Positions 1 through 10,933 of a stretch of 64,000 bases of DNA are shown here, one piece after another. The position numbers and the translations under genes were made by a program. Every line of letters starts with the position of its first letter. Position 1 is the first letter of the stretch. The notes beneath the pieces were generated by a model. It was not told the origin of the DNA. It made no database searches and saw nothing but the letters and a program-made list of their open reading frames with translations. The DNA is from Xylophilus sp. GW821-FHT01B05 (GTDB taxonomy: Bacteria > Pseudomonadota > Gammaproteobacteria > Burkholderiales > Burkholderiaceae_C). The stretch is taken from assembly GCA_038961845.1 (NCBI GenBank), contig CP152408.1, positions 1,550,001 to 1,614,000 on the forward strand, given 5' to 3'.

Positions 1-2
1 AG

Positions 3-1419
<1,417 letters not shown>

Positions 1420-1430
<11 letters not shown>

Positions 1431-2631
1431 GAGCAAGGGGCTGCAGACCACACAAGAAGCCGAGGCGCAAGCGCCGGCAGGGCACGCCGGCTTCCTCCGG
1501 CGCAACCTGCGCGACTACGGCATGCTGATGTCGCTGGTGGCGATCATGGTGCTGTTCCAGGTGCTGACCGACGGCACGCTGATGCGCCCGCTCAACCTCA
1601 CCAACCTGCTGCTGCAGAACAGCTACATCGTCATCATGGCGCTGGGCATGCTGCTGGTGATCGTGGCCGGCCACATTGACTTGTCCGTGGGCTCGGTCTG
1701 CGGCTTTGTCGGCGCGCTGGCTGCGGTGTTGATGGTGCAGTACGGATGGAATTTCGTGCCCGCGTCCATCGTCTGCCTGATCGCCGGCGGGCTGATCGGT
1801 GCGTCGCAGGGATGGTTCGTGGCTTACTTCCGCATTCCGTCCTTTATCGTCACGCTGGCGGGCATGCTGGTGTTCAAGGGTTTGACCCTGGCGCTGCTGG
1901 CGGGCCAGTCGGTCGGGCCCTTCCCGGATGTATTCCAGAAGCTCAGCTCGGGCTTTATCCCTGACCCTATCGGCGGCGACACATTGCGGCTGACATCGCT
2001 GCTGCTGGGCGTGCTGGCCGCGGCGGCGCTGGTGGTGTTCAAGCTGCGTAGCCGCGCGCGGATGCTGCGCCACGGCATGGAGGAAGAACCCTTTGGCTTC
2101 TTCCTGGTGAAGAACGTGGTCTTCGCCGCCATCATCCTGCTGCTGAGCTACCTGCTGGCTTCGTACAAGGGCTTGCCCAACGTGCTGATCGTGATGGCCG
2201 TGCTGATCCTGGCCTACGACTTCGTTACGCGCCGCACCACGGTGGGCCGGCGCATCTACGCCCTGGGCGGCAACGAGAAGGCGGCGCGCCTGTCGGGTGT
2301 GAAGACGCAGCGCCTGGCCTTCCTGACCTTCGTCAACATGGGCGTGCTGGCCGCGCTGGCCGGCCTGGTGTTTGCCGCACGGCTCAACACCGCCACGCCC
2401 AAGGCGGGCTTGGGCTTTGAGCTGGACGTGATCGCTGCCTGCTTCATCGGCGGTGCGTCTGCATCCGGTGGCGTGGGCAAGGTCATGGGGGCGGTGATCG
2501 GCGCTTTCATCATGGGCGTGATGAACAACGGCATGTCGATCATGGGCGTGGGCATCGACTACCAGCAGGTCATCAAGGGCCTGGTGCTGCTGGCCGCGGT
2601 GTTCCTGGACGTCTATCACAAGAACAAATAG
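1420..2631 (+). CDS. Sugar ABC transporter permease (MmsB/GguB/XylH type)
   Basis: A 403-residue inner-membrane permease of the CUT2 class, the partner of the ATPase it overlaps. It has about ten hydrophobic segments, and the conserved family stretches [12 protein letters not shown] (near residue 80) and the C-terminal [12 protein letters not shown] loop are visible. The length, about 400 residues with an extra central loop rich in charged residues, fits the GguB/MmsB/XylH subfamily rather than the 330-residue RbsC-like one. The start is placed at ATG 1420; the frame is open further upstream, but only inside the ATPase gene. Substrate inferred: L-arabinose and/or galactose. Confidence 0.92.
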
Positions 2632-2647
2632 GCCTGCTGTGCCGACC

Positions 2648-4168
2648 ATGAGCGAATCCCTCGCCCCCGTGCTGGAGCTGCAGGGCATACACAAGCGCTT
2701 TGGCAGCGTCGATGTGCTGCGCGACATCCGCCTGCGGCTCTACCCGGGCGAGATCCATGCGCTGATGGGCCAGAACGGCGCGGGCAAGTCGACCCTGATC
2801 AAGGTGCTGACGGGCGTGCTCGCATCCAACGGCGGTGACATGCAATTGCAGGGCCGGGCGATCCACCCCGGCTCGCCGCTGGAGGCGCAGAAGCTGGGCA
2901 TCAGCACGGTCTACCAGGAGGTCAACCTGTGCCCGAACCTGTCGGTGGCCGAAAACGTGTTTGCCGGCCGCTACCCGCGTTGCGGGCCGCTGCAGGGCTG
3001 GCGCATCGACTGGGCGGCGGTGCAGCGCCAGGCGCGCGAGCTGCTGGCGCGCATCGGCCTGCAGATCGACGTGACGCGGCTGCTGTCGAGCTACCCCGTG
3101 GCGGTGCAGCAGATGGTGGCCATTGCCCGCGCGCTGGGCGTGTCGGCCAAGGTGTTGATCCTGGACGAACCCACATCGAGCCTTGACGACGACGAGGTGC
3201 AGAAGCTGTTCGAGGTGCTGCGGCGCCTGCGCGGCGAGGGCATGGCCATCGTCTTTGTCTCGCATTTTCTGAACCAGGTCTATGCCGTGTCGGACCGCAT
3301 CACGGTGCTGCGCAATGGCCAGTGGGTGGGCGAATGGCGCGCCGCAGAGCTGGGGCCGCAGGCCTTGATCGCGGCCATGCTGGGGCGCGAACTGGCAGAG
3401 CAGCCGGCGCAGGCGCTGCTGCCTGAGAGCCGCGACACGGATGCGCCCGCGCTGCTGCAGACCGAGGGCCTGGGCCAGACCGGGCAACTGCAGCCGCTGG
3501 ACCTGCAGGTACGTGCCGGCGAGGTGGTGGGCCTGGCCGGCCTGCTGGGTGCGGGCCGCACGGAGACGGCGCGTTTGTTGTTTGGGCTGGCATCGCCCGA
3601 CCGTGGCCTGCTCCGTATCGATGGCAAGACGGTGCGTTTCTCCAACCCCGCAGACGCGGTGCGGCAGGGCCTGGCGCTGTGCCCGGAGGAACGCAAGATC
3701 GACGGCATCGTGGCCGAGCTGTCGGTGCGCGAGAACATTGTGCTGGCCCTGCAGGCACGCATGGGCATGCGCCACTTTCTGTCGCATGCCGCGCAAACGG
3801 CGCTGGCCGAGCGCTTTGTGGCCGCACTGGGCATCAAGACCGCCAGCGTGGAGACGCCCATCGGCCTGCTGTCTGGCGGCAACCAGCAAAAGGCGCTGAT
3901 CGCGCGCTGGCTGGCGACCGAGCCGCGGCTGTTGATCCTGGACGAACCCACACGCGGCATAGACGTGGCCGCCAAGCAAGAAATCATGGAGCAGATCCTG
4001 CAACTGGCCAAGGCTGGCATGGCGGTGCTGTTCATCTCGTCGGAGATGAGCGAGGTGGTGCGCGTGGCGCACCGCATCGTGGTGCTGCGCGACCGGCGCA
4101 AGGTGGGTGAGCTGCCCGGTGGCAGCAGTGAAGACGCTGTCTACAACATGATTGCCTCAGGGCAGTGA
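2648..4168 (+). CDS. Second sugar ABC transporter ATP-binding protein (YtfR-like)
   Basis: A 506-residue CUT2 ATPase with tandem nucleotide-binding domains. The N-half has GQNGAGKST and VLILDEPTSS. The C-half has [17 protein letters not shown] and [10 protein letters not shown]. It resembles the galactofuranose/arabinose-type YtfR group. The start is set at ATG 2648, where the MSES N-terminus begins; an in-frame GTG at 2639 is the alternative. It lies 16 bases after the first permease, in the same direction, and is followed by two permeases of its own. The two ATPases are paralogues but clearly different, so this is a second transporter and not a recent duplicate. Confidence 0.92.
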   Translation: MSESLAPVLELQGIHKRFGSVDVLRDIRLRLYPGEIHALMGQNGAGKSTLIKVLTGVLASNGGDMQLQGRAIHPGSPLEAQKLGISTVYQEVNLCPNLSVAENVFAGRYPRCGPLQGWRIDWAAVQRQARELLARIGLQIDVTRLLSSYPVAVQQMVAIARALGVSAKVLILDEPTSSLDDDEVQKLFEVLRRLRGEGMAIVFVSHFLNQVYAVSDRITVLRNGQWVGEWRAAELGPQALIAAMLGRELAEQPAQALLPESRDTDAPALLQTEGLGQTGQLQPLDLQVRAGEVVGLAGLLGAGRTETARLLFGLASPDRGLLRIDGKTVRFSNPADAVRQGLALCPEERKIDGIVAELSVRENIVLALQARMGMRHFLSHAAQTALAERFVAALGIKTASVETPIGLLSGGNQQKALIARWLATEPRLLILDEPTRGIDVAAKQEIMEQILQLAKAGMAVLFISSEMSEVVRVAHRIVVLRDRRKVGELPGGSSEDAVYNMIASGQ

Positions 4169-4175
4169 GCCAAGC

Positions 4176-5207
4176 ATGAGCCCATTCAAAACCCTGTTGC
4201 AGCACCGCCTGGCCTGGCCCCTGCTTACGCTCTTGCTGCTGTTGGCCGCCAACACCGCGTTCAACGCCAGCTTTCTGCATATCGAGTGGCGCAGCGGCCA
4301 TCTGTATGGCAGCCTGATCGACATCCTCAACCGTGCGGCGCCGCTGGTGCTGGTGTCGCTGGGCATGACACTGGTGATTGCCACGCGCGGCATCGACATC
4401 TCGGTCGGCGCAGTGGTGGCCATCGCGGCGGCGGTGGCGGCCTGGATGATTGGCGGCTCGGTGTCGGGCGGTGTGAGCCGCTTCCCGATGCCGCTGGCGA
4501 TCCTGGCGGCGCTGGGCGTGGCGCTGGTGTGCGGCCTGTGGAACGGGCTGCTGGTGGCGAAGATCGGCATGCAGCCCATCATCGCCACGCTGATCCTGAT
4601 GGTGGCGGGACGCGGCATCGCGCAGCTGATCGCCGATGGCCAGATCATCACCATCTACTACACGCCCTTCTTCTTTTTGGGCGGTGGCTATCTGCTGGGC
4701 CTGCCGTTCTCGCTGTTCGTGGCGGGTACGGTCTTTTTGCTGCTCTACCTGGCGGTCACGCGCACGGCGCTGGGCCTGTTCATCCAGGCCGTGGGCATCA
4801 ACCCGACTGCTGCGCTGGTGGCGGGTGTGCAGGCGCGGCGGCTGATTCTGTACAGCTATGCCTTTTGCGGCCTGTGTGCCGGCATGGCGGGCTTGCTGAT
4901 CAGCTCCAACGTCAAGAGTGCCGATGGCAACAACGCCGGGCAACTGCTGGAGCTGGATGCGATCCTGGCCGTGACGCTGGGCGGCACCGCGCTGACTGGC
5001 GGGCGCTTCAGCCTGGCGGGCAGCGTGGTGGGCGCGCTGATCATCCAGACACTGACCTATGCCATCTACTCCCTGGGCGTGCCGCCCGAGATCAATCTGG
5101 TGGTCAAGGCCGTGGTCGTGTTTTTGGTGATGCTGCTGCAGTCGGCTGAATTCCGCGCCATGGTGCGCACCTGGGTGCAGCGCCCCGCGCTGGAGGCCAC
5201 GCCATGA
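4176..5207 (+). CDS. Sugar ABC transporter permease (YtfT-like)
   Basis: A 343-residue CUT2 permease, one of two that would form a heterodimer with the preceding ATPase. It has multiple hydrophobic spans, the family signature ATRGIDISVGA near residue 70, and the GGTALTGGRFSLAG loop near residue 265. ATG 4176 sits 8 bases after the ATPase stop; a TTG at 4152 lies inside the ATPase frame and is less likely. The gene overlaps the next permease by 4 bases, a normal translational-coupling arrangement. Membrane location is from hydropathy; substrate is inferred from operon context. Confidence 0.91.
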   Translation: MSPFKTLLQHRLAWPLLTLLLLLAANTAFNASFLHIEWRSGHLYGSLIDILNRAAPLVLVSLGMTLVIATRGIDISVGAVVAIAAAVAAWMIGGSVSGGVSRFPMPLAILAALGVALVCGLWNGLLVAKIGMQPIIATLILMVAGRGIAQLIADGQIITIYYTPFFFLGGGYLLGLPFSLFVAGTVFLLLYLAVTRTALGLFIQAVGINPTAALVAGVQARRLILYSYAFCGLCAGMAGLLISSNVKSADGNNAGQLLELDAILAVTLGGTALTGGRFSLAGSVVGALIIQTLTYAIYSLGVPPEINLVVKAVVVFLVMLLQSAEFRAMVRTWVQRPALEATP

Positions 5208-6223
5208 GCGCGGTGGTGCCAGACACGGTGGCGGGCGGCCTGGGCAAGGGCCGCCGCCTGCCGCGCGTGCAGCCACAGTACCTGCCGCTGGCGGCCACGG
5301 TGTCGCTGTTCTTTGCCATGGCCACGCTGGGCTCGCTGCGCTATGACGGCTTTTTCTCGGCCCAGGTGTTTCTGAACCTGCTGATCGACAACGCCTTTTT
5401 GATCATCGTTGCGGTGGGCATGACTTTCGTCATCCTGTCGGGCGGCATCGACCTGTCGGTGGGCTCGGTGATCGCGCTGACCACCATGGTGTCGGCCTCG
5501 CTGGTAGAGAAGCACGGCTGGAGCCCGGCGCTGGTGATCCCGCTGGTGCTGGCGATGGGGCTGGGCTTTGGCGCCTTCATGGGGCTGCTGATTGAGCGCT
5601 TTCGGCTGCAGCCTTTTGTCGTCACGCTGGCCGGCATGTTCCTGGCGCGCGGCCTGTGCTACCTGATCAGCATCGACTCGATCAGCATCACGCAGGATTT
5701 CTATACCGAGGTGTCGCAGCTGCGCGTGCCGCTGGGCGGCGATGCCTCGCTGTCGGTGGGCGCCATCATCGCCCTGGTGGTGGTGGCCGCAGCGATCTTC
5801 ATCGCGCACTACACCTCGTTTGGCCGGGCGGTGTATGCGATTGGCGGCAATGAGCAGTCGGCGCTGCTGATGGGCCTGCCGGTGCGCTCGACGCGGGTGG
5901 GTGTTTACGCGCTGTCGGGTTTTTGCTCGGCGCTGGCGGGTGTGGTGTTCACCTTCTACATGCTGTCGGGCTACGGCCTGCATGCGGTGGGGCTGGAGCT
6001 GGATGCCATCGCCGCCGTGGTGATCGGCGGCACGCTGCTGACCGGCGGCGTGGGCTATGTGGCGGGCACGCTGTTTGGCGTGCTGATGCTCGGGATCATC
6101 CAGACGCTTATTTCTTTTGACGGCACGCTCAGCTCATGGTGGACCCGCATCGTGATTGGTGCGCTGCTGTTCGTCTTCTGCCTGCTGCAGCGCTTCATCA
6201 CCTCGCGCGCACCGCGGCGCTGA
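5204..6223 (+). CDS. Sugar ABC transporter permease (YjfF-like)
   Basis: A 339-residue CUT2 permease, the second half of the YtfT/YjfF-type pair. It begins at an ATGA overlap with the preceding gene. Visible motifs are LSGGIDLSVGS near residue 80 and the C-terminal GGTLLTGGVGYVAGT loop. The final segment is basic and cytoplasmic. No substrate-binding protein for this second transporter lies anywhere in the window, so it must be upstream, shared with the first system, or encoded elsewhere. Confidence 0.91.
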   Translation: MSAVVPDTVAGGLGKGRRLPRVQPQYLPLAATVSLFFAMATLGSLRYDGFFSAQVFLNLLIDNAFLIIVAVGMTFVILSGGIDLSVGSVIALTTMVSASLVEKHGWSPALVIPLVLAMGLGFGAFMGLLIERFRLQPFVVTLAGMFLARGLCYLISIDSISITQDFYTEVSQLRVPLGGDASLSVGAIIALVVVAAAIFIAHYTSFGRAVYAIGGNEQSALLMGLPVRSTRVGVYALSGFCSALAGVVFTFYMLSGYGLHAVGLELDAIAAVVIGGTLLTGGVGYVAGTLFGVLMLGIIQTLISFDGTLSSWWTRIVIGALLFVFCLLQRFITSRAPRR

Positions 6224-6249
6224 CCCTCTTTCTTCCCACAGGACACCCC

Positions 6250-7983
6250 ATGGCGGATACCCCCAAAAAATTACGCTCCACCCAATGGTTTGGCTCGGCC
6301 GACAAGAACGGTTTCATGTACCGCAGCTGGATGAAGAACCAGGGCATCCCGGACCATGAATTTGACGGCCGGCCGATCATCGGCATCTGCAACACCTGGT
6401 CTGAGCTGACGCCTTGCAACGCGCACTTTCGCAAGATTGCCGAGCACGTCAAGCGCGGCATCTTCGAGGCCGGTGGCTTCCCGGTGGAGTTCCCTGTGTT
6501 CTCCAACGGTGAATCGAATCTGCGTCCCACCGCCATGCTTACGCGCAACCTTGCCAGCATGGATGTGGAGGAGGCGATTCGCGGCAACCCCATCGATGCG
6601 GTGGTGCTGCTCACCGGCTGCGACAAGACCACGCCCGCACTGCTGATGGGTGCGGCCAGTTGCGACATTCCGGCCATCGTCGTCACCGGCGGCCCCATGC
6701 TCAACGGCAAGCTGGATGGCAAGAACATCGGCTCTGGCACCGCTGTCTGGCAGCTGCATGAATCGCTGAAGGCTGGCGAGATCAACGAGCACCAATTCTT
6801 CGCCGCCGAAGCCGGCATGTCGCGCTCGGCCGGCACCTGCAACACCATGGGCACGGCCTCCACCATGGCCTGCATGGCCGAGGCGCTGGGCACCTCGCTG
6901 CCACACAATGCCGCGATTCCGGCGGTGGATTCGCGACGCTACGTGCTGGCACATATGTCGGGTTCGCGTGCGGTGGAAATGGCGCGTGAAGGCCTGACCC
7001 TTTCCAAGATTCTGACGCGCGAAGCCTTCGAGAACGCCATTCGCACCAACGCGGCCATCGGTGGTTCGACCAATGCGGTGATTCATCTGAAAGCCATCGC
7101 CGGCCGTATCGGTGTGCAACTGGACCTGGAAGATTGGACCGGCATTGGCCGCAACACCCCGACCATCGTGGACTTGCAGCCCTCGGGCCGCTTCCTGATG
7201 GAGGAGTTCTACTACGCTGGCGGCCTGCCCGCCGTGCTGCGCCGCCTGGGCGAAAACGGCTTGTTGCCGCACCCTGATGCGCTGACAGTCAACGGCAAGT
7301 CCATGTGGGACAACGTGCGCGAAGCGCCCCAGTACAACGACGAGGTGATCCGCCCCATCGACAAGCCGCTGATCGCCGACGGCGGCATCCGCATCCTGCG
7401 CGGCAACCTGTCGCCGCGCGGCGCGGTGCTGAAGCCTTCGGCCGCATCGCCCGAGCTGCTCAAGCACCGTGGCCGCGCCGTGGTGTTCGAGAACCTGGAG
7501 CACTACAAGGAGCGCATCGTTGATGAAGACCTCGATATCGATGCGAGCTGCGTGATGGTGCTGAAGAACTGCGGCCCCAAGGGCTACCCCGGCATGGCCG
7601 AGGTTGGCAACATGGGCCTGCCGCCCAAGCTGCTGCGCCAGGGCGTGAAGGACATGGTGCGTATCTCTGATGCGCGCATGAGCGGCACGGCCTATGGCAC
7701 GGTGGTGCTGCACGTGGCGCCTGAAGCCGCAGACGGCGGCCCGCTGGCCGTGGTACGCGACGGCGACTGGATAGAGCTGGACTGCGACGCAGGCCGCCTG
7801 CACCTGGATATCAGCGACGCCGAACTGGCCGAGCGTCTGCGCGCCTACGTCACGCCGGCACCGCCGAAGAATGGCGGCTACCAGCGGCTTTATGTCGACC
7901 ATGTGTTGCAGGCTGATGAGGGCTGCGACTTTGATTTTCTGGTCGGCTGCCGCGGCGCCGACGTCCCACGCCATTCGCATTGA
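6250..7983 (+). CDS. IlvD/Edd-family dehydratase, probable L-arabinonate dehydratase
   Basis: A 577-residue iron-sulfur dehydratase of the IlvD/Edd superfamily. The three cysteines expected to bind the cluster are in TGCDKTTPA (about residue 123), SAGTCNTMG (about 196) and KNCGPKGYPG. The late SDARMSGTAYG motif carries the catalytic serine region. Length and motif style fit the sugar-acid branch (L-arabinonate, D-xylonate, galactonate) rather than amino-acid IlvD. The gene sits between pentose transporters and a DHDPS-fold dehydratase, which best fits L-arabinonate to L-2-keto-3-deoxyarabinonate. The start is ATG 6250, 26 bases after the permease; the longer frame upstream lies inside the permease gene. 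Confidence 0.88.
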   Translation: MADTPKKLRSTQWFGSADKNGFMYRSWMKNQGIPDHEFDGRPIIGICNTWSELTPCNAHFRKIAEHVKRGIFEAGGFPVEFPVFSNGESNLRPTAMLTRNLASMDVEEAIRGNPIDAVVLLTGCDKTTPALLMGAASCDIPAIVVTGGPMLNGKLDGKNIGSGTAVWQLHESLKAGEINEHQFFAAEAGMSRSAGTCNTMGTASTMACMAEALGTSLPHNAAIPAVDSRRYVLAHMSGSRAVEMAREGLTLSKILTREAFENAIRTNAAIGGSTNAVIHLKAIAGRIGVQLDLEDWTGIGRNTPTIVDLQPSGRFLMEEFYYAGGLPAVLRRLGENGLLPHPDALTVNGKSMWDNVREAPQYNDEVIRPIDKPLIADGGIRILRGNLSPRGAVLKPSAASPELLKHRGRAVVFENLEHYKERIVDEDLDIDASCVMVLKNCGPKGYPGMAEVGNMGLPPKLLRQGVKDMVRISDARMSGTAYGTVVLHVAPEAADGGPLAVVRDGDWIELDCDAGRLHLDISDAELAERLRAYVTPAPPKNGGYQRLYVDHVLQADEGCDFDFLVGCRGADVPRHSH

Positions 7984-7996
7984 CTAGCCGTACACC

Positions 7997-8917
7997 ATGA
8001 ACCCCAGATACCGCGGCATCTTCCCCGTGGCGCCCACCACCTTCACCGAAACCGGCGCGCTCGACCTGCCCAGCCAGAAGCGCTGCATAGACTTCATGAT
8101 CGACTCCGGCGTCGATGGCCTCTGCATCCTCGCCAACTTCTCCGAACAGTTTTTGGTCTCCGATGACGAGCGCGAAGTGCTCACTCGCACTGTGCTGGAA
8201 CACGTCGCCGGTCGCGTGCCGGTGATCGTCACCACCACCCACACCAGCACCCAGGTCTGCGCCGAACGCAGCCACCGCGCGCAGGACATGGGCGCCGCCA
8301 TGCTGATGGTCATGCCGCCCTATCACGGCGCCAGCTTCCGCTTCCCCGAGCCGCAGATCTTCGAGTTCTACGCCCGGCTGTCCGATGCGGTCTCCATCCC
8401 CATCATGGTGCAGGACGCCCCCGCCAGCGGCACCGTGCTGTCGGCCGCCTTCCTGGCCAGGATGGCCAAGGAGATCGAGCAGCTCAGCTACTTCAAGATC
8501 GAAACCGCAGGCGCCGCCAGCAAGCTGCGCGAACTCATCCGCCTGGGCGGAGAAGCCATAGAAGGCCCCTGGGACGGTGAAGAAGCCATCACCCTGCTGC
8601 CTGACCTGGACGCCGGCGCCACCGGCGCCATGACCGGCGGCGCCTTTGCCGACGGCATTCGACCCATCATCGAAGCGCACCGCAGCGGTGACCGTGACCA
8701 GGCCTTCAACCTCTACCAGCGCTGGCTCCCCCTCATCAACTACGAGAACCGGCAAGCCGGCTTTCTTGCGGCCAAGGCCTTGATGAAAGAGGGCGGCGTC
8801 ATCGCCTGCGAGGCACCGCGCCACCCGTGGCCGGGGCTGCATCCGGAGGTGCGCAAGGGCTTGATTGAGACGGCGCGGCGGCTGGATCCTATGGTCTTGC
8901 GTTGGGGGGCGGCATAA
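7997..8917 (+). CDS. DHDPS-family protein, probable L-2-keto-3-deoxyarabinonate dehydratase
   Basis: A 306-residue TIM-barrel protein of the dihydrodipicolinate synthase/N-acetylneuraminate lyase family. The Schiff-base lysine is in SYFKIETAG near residue 165, with an acidic tail after it (EGPWDGEE) typical of the keto-deoxy-pentonate dehydratase branch. With the preceding dehydratase it would convert L-arabinonate to alpha-ketoglutarate semialdehyde. The gene lies 13 bases after the dehydratase and is the last of the operon. Sugar dehydrogenase, lactonase and semialdehyde dehydrogenase genes are not in this window. Confidence 0.87.
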   Translation: MNPRYRGIFPVAPTTFTETGALDLPSQKRCIDFMIDSGVDGLCILANFSEQFLVSDDEREVLTRTVLEHVAGRVPVIVTTTHTSTQVCAERSHRAQDMGAAMLMVMPPYHGASFRFPEPQIFEFYARLSDAVSIPIMVQDAPASGTVLSAAFLARMAKEIEQLSYFKIETAGAASKLRELIRLGGEAIEGPWDGEEAITLLPDLDAGATGAMTGGAFADGIRPIIEAHRSGDRDQAFNLYQRWLPLINYENRQAGFLAAKALMKEGGVIACEAPRHPWPGLHPEVRKGLIETARRLDPMVLRWGAA

Positions 8918-8964
8918 GGTCTCTTGTGATGTTCGGTGGTTCTGGTGTTCTGCTATTTGCGGGA

Positions 8965-8997
8965 GCCGGGACTCGCCCGCCGGGGCGAACTCCCGGC
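8965..8997. terminator. GC-rich hairpin downstream of the sugar operon
   Basis: A near-perfect inverted repeat: GCCGGGA pairs with TCCCGGC, and TCGCCC pairs with GGGCGA after a small bulge. It lies 48 bases after the last operon gene. No T-run follows on either strand, so it could be an RNA-stabilising hairpin or dispersed repeat rather than a true terminator. Confidence 0.4.
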
Positions 8998-9132
8998 ACC
9001 CGCCGCCGGCGAAGGTAAGCAAGACCGGATATCTCAAAGACCTTCAATATCTTGCAAGGCAGGACATAAGCCTCGTCTAAGCCAGCCCTCGCATGATCAC
9101 TCCATTCCAATCCTTACCCCTGGAGTGACACC

Positions 9133-10629
9133 ATGCGAATCGCTTCCCTCGCCACCTCGCCCACGCGCCTTGTCGTGGCCCTTCTTGCGGCTGGCGCCAT
9201 TGGTGGTGCGGGCGTATCCGCGGTCGAGTTTGCGCATACCCGTGCGCATGCGCAGCCGGCCCCGGCCGTGCTGGCGGCGGCTCCGGGGGCATCCATTGCG
9301 CTGCCGGACTTCTCCACCATCACCAAGCAATACGGCCCGGCCGTGGTGAACATCAGCGTGGTCGGCACCACCAAGGTGGCTGACAACTCTGACGACGACG
9401 GCACGCCCAGTGATCCGTTCTTTGAATTCTTCAAGCGCTTCGAGCAACAACAGCAGCAACAGCAAGGCCATGCCAAGCGCCCGCAGGCACCGCGCACGGT
9501 GCCCATGCGCGGCGAGGGCTCGGGCTTCATCGTGAGCCCGGACGGCATCATCATCACCAACGCCCATGTGGTGAAGGACGCCAAGGAGGTCACCGTCAAG
9601 CTGACCGACCGGCGCGAGCTGCGCGCCAAGGTGCTGGGCGTGGACGCCAAGACCGATATCGCGGTGCTGAAGATCGAGGCCAAGAACCTGCCCGTGGTGA
9701 AGCTGGGCAGCAGCGATGCGCTCAACGTGGGCGAATGGGTGCTGGCCATTGGCTCGCCCTTTGGCTTCGAGAACACCGTGACGGCCGGCGTGGTCAGCGC
9801 CAAGAACCGTGCGCTGCCTGATGACAGCGCCGTGCCCTTCATTCAGACCGACGTGCCGGTCAACCCCGGCAATTCGGGCGGCCCGCTGTTCAATGCGCGC
9901 GGCGAGGTGGTGGGCATCAACTCGCAAATCTACAGCCGCACCGGCGGCTACCAAGGTGTGTCGTTCTCGATCCCGATCGATCTGGCCAGCAAGGTCGAGC
10001 AGCAGATCGTGGCGCACGGCAAGGTGCAGCATGCGCGTCTGGGCGTGATGGTGCAGGAGGTCAACCAGACACTGGCTGACTCCTTCAAGCTCGATGCACC
10101 TGAGGGCGCGTTGGTGGCCAATGTCGAGAAGGGCAGCCCGGCCGACAAGGCCGGCTTGCAGACCGGTGACGTGATCCGCAAGGTGGACGGCAACGCCATC
10201 GTGTCCTCGGCCGACCTGCCGACGCAGATCAGCCAGGATCTGCCCGGCCAGAAGGTGCAGTTGCAGATCTGGCGCAAGGGCTCGACCCAGTCGCTGACCG
10301 CTACGCTGGGTGACGACGCCGAGAAGGGCGCGCAGGTGGCGAGCAACGACGGCGCGCCGGCCCAGGGCAAGCTGGGCCTGGCCCTGCGCCCGCTCAGCCC
10401 GCAGGAGCGGGAAGAGGCCGGCGTGGCCGGTGGCCTGCTGGTGCAGGAGGCCAGCGGCCCGGCCGAGCTGGCCGGGATCGAAGCGGGCGACGTGCTGCTG
10501 GCAATTAACGGCACACCGGTGCGCAGCATTGAGCAAGTGCGCGCCGTGGTGGCCAAGTCCGACAAGTCGGTGGCCTTGCTGGTGCAGCGCGGGGACAACA
10601 AGATCTTTGTACCGGTGCACGTGGGCTAA
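9133..10629 (+). CDS. Do/DegP (HtrA/MucD) family periplasmic serine protease
   Basis: A 498-residue envelope quality-control protease. It has an N-terminal hydrophobic segment (about residues 11-30) acting as signal peptide or anchor and a short glutamine tract (about residues 107-113). The trypsin-like domain carries the full triad: His in TNAHVV, Asp in TDIAV and Ser in GNSGGP. Two PDZ domains follow (about residues 300-390 and 405-495). Length and order match DegQ/MucD. The start is ATG 9133. It is monocistronic by spacing: 215 bases upstream, and Rep1 plus a terminator downstream. I saw no convincing sigma-E promoter. Confidence 0.95.
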   Translation: MRIASLATSPTRLVVALLAAGAIGGAGVSAVEFAHTRAHAQPAPAVLAAAPGASIALPDFSTITKQYGPAVVNISVVGTTKVADNSDDDGTPSDPFFEFFKRFEQQQQQQQGHAKRPQAPRTVPMRGEGSGFIVSPDGIIITNAHVVKDAKEVTVKLTDRRELRAKVLGVDAKTDIAVLKIEAKNLPVVKLGSSDALNVGEWVLAIGSPFGFENTVTAGVVSAKNRALPDDSAVPFIQTDVPVNPGNSGGPLFNARGEVVGINSQIYSRTGGYQGVSFSIPIDLASKVEQQIVAHGKVQHARLGVMVQEVNQTLADSFKLDAPEGALVANVEKGSPADKAGLQTGDVIRKVDGNAIVSSADLPTQISQDLPGQKVQLQIWRKGSTQSLTATLGDDAEKGAQVASNDGAPAQGKLGLALRPLSPQEREEAGVAGGLLVQEASGPAELAGIEAGDVLLAINGTPVRSIEQVRAVVAKSDKSVALLVQRGDNKIFVPVHVG

Positions 10630-10636
10630 CCCCTGG

Positions 10637-10745
10637 ATTGGGCTAACCCCCCAGGCTACGCACTTCGTGTCTTCGCCAACCCCCCTTGTTGGGGGGCAAC
10701 ACCTGCGGCCTGGCAAAGCCAGTTCCGCGGTGTTTTGCGAAGGGG
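10637..10745. repeat. Rep1 copy 1 (dispersed intergenic repeat)
   Basis: Begins just after the protease stop codon and carries the shared blocks CCAGGCTACGCACTTCGTG, TCTTCGCCAACCCCC, GGGGGCAACACC and TTCCGCGGTGTT. The same blocks, in the same order, recur at 43394-43500 and 59343-59462, each right after a gene. The C-run/G-run pair and the GGC-arm pair can form two hairpins, so it may work as a 3'-end element. Confidence 0.8.
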
Positions 10746-10807
10746 CTTGGCTTCGCCAGCCTGCGTGAAGTTACAGGCATGCTGTCTTGAGGTGGCATGC
10801 CTGTTGC

Positions 10808-10911
10808 TTTTCCCGGTCAACGGGAAAACCCGCTGCCGCGTTGGTGCAAAGCAACGAATAGTCCCCATGTGCCGCGCGGCTGGGTAGCATTCCAGCGGCC
10901 GCGCGGCTTTT
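10808..10911 (+). terminator. Hairpin cluster ending in a T-rich tract
   Basis: Two strong inverted repeats. TTTTCCCG/CGGGAAAA spans 10808-10828. A long GC-rich stem follows at 10871-10908 (GCCGCGCGG..CTGG against CCAG..CGCGCGGC), leading into TTTTATT. The second has the form of an intrinsic terminator for plus-strand transcription from the protease side. The 304-base gap before the next gene contains only this and Rep1, plus an AGGCATGC/GCATGCCT dyad. Confidence 0.6.
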
Positions 10912-10933
10912 ATTGCCCACGAAGCCTTATTTC

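Noticed and set aside
8918..9132. Sigma-E-type promoter for the DegP-like gene
   Set aside because: No GAACTT-like -35 with a TCTGA-like -10 at proper spacing could be found.
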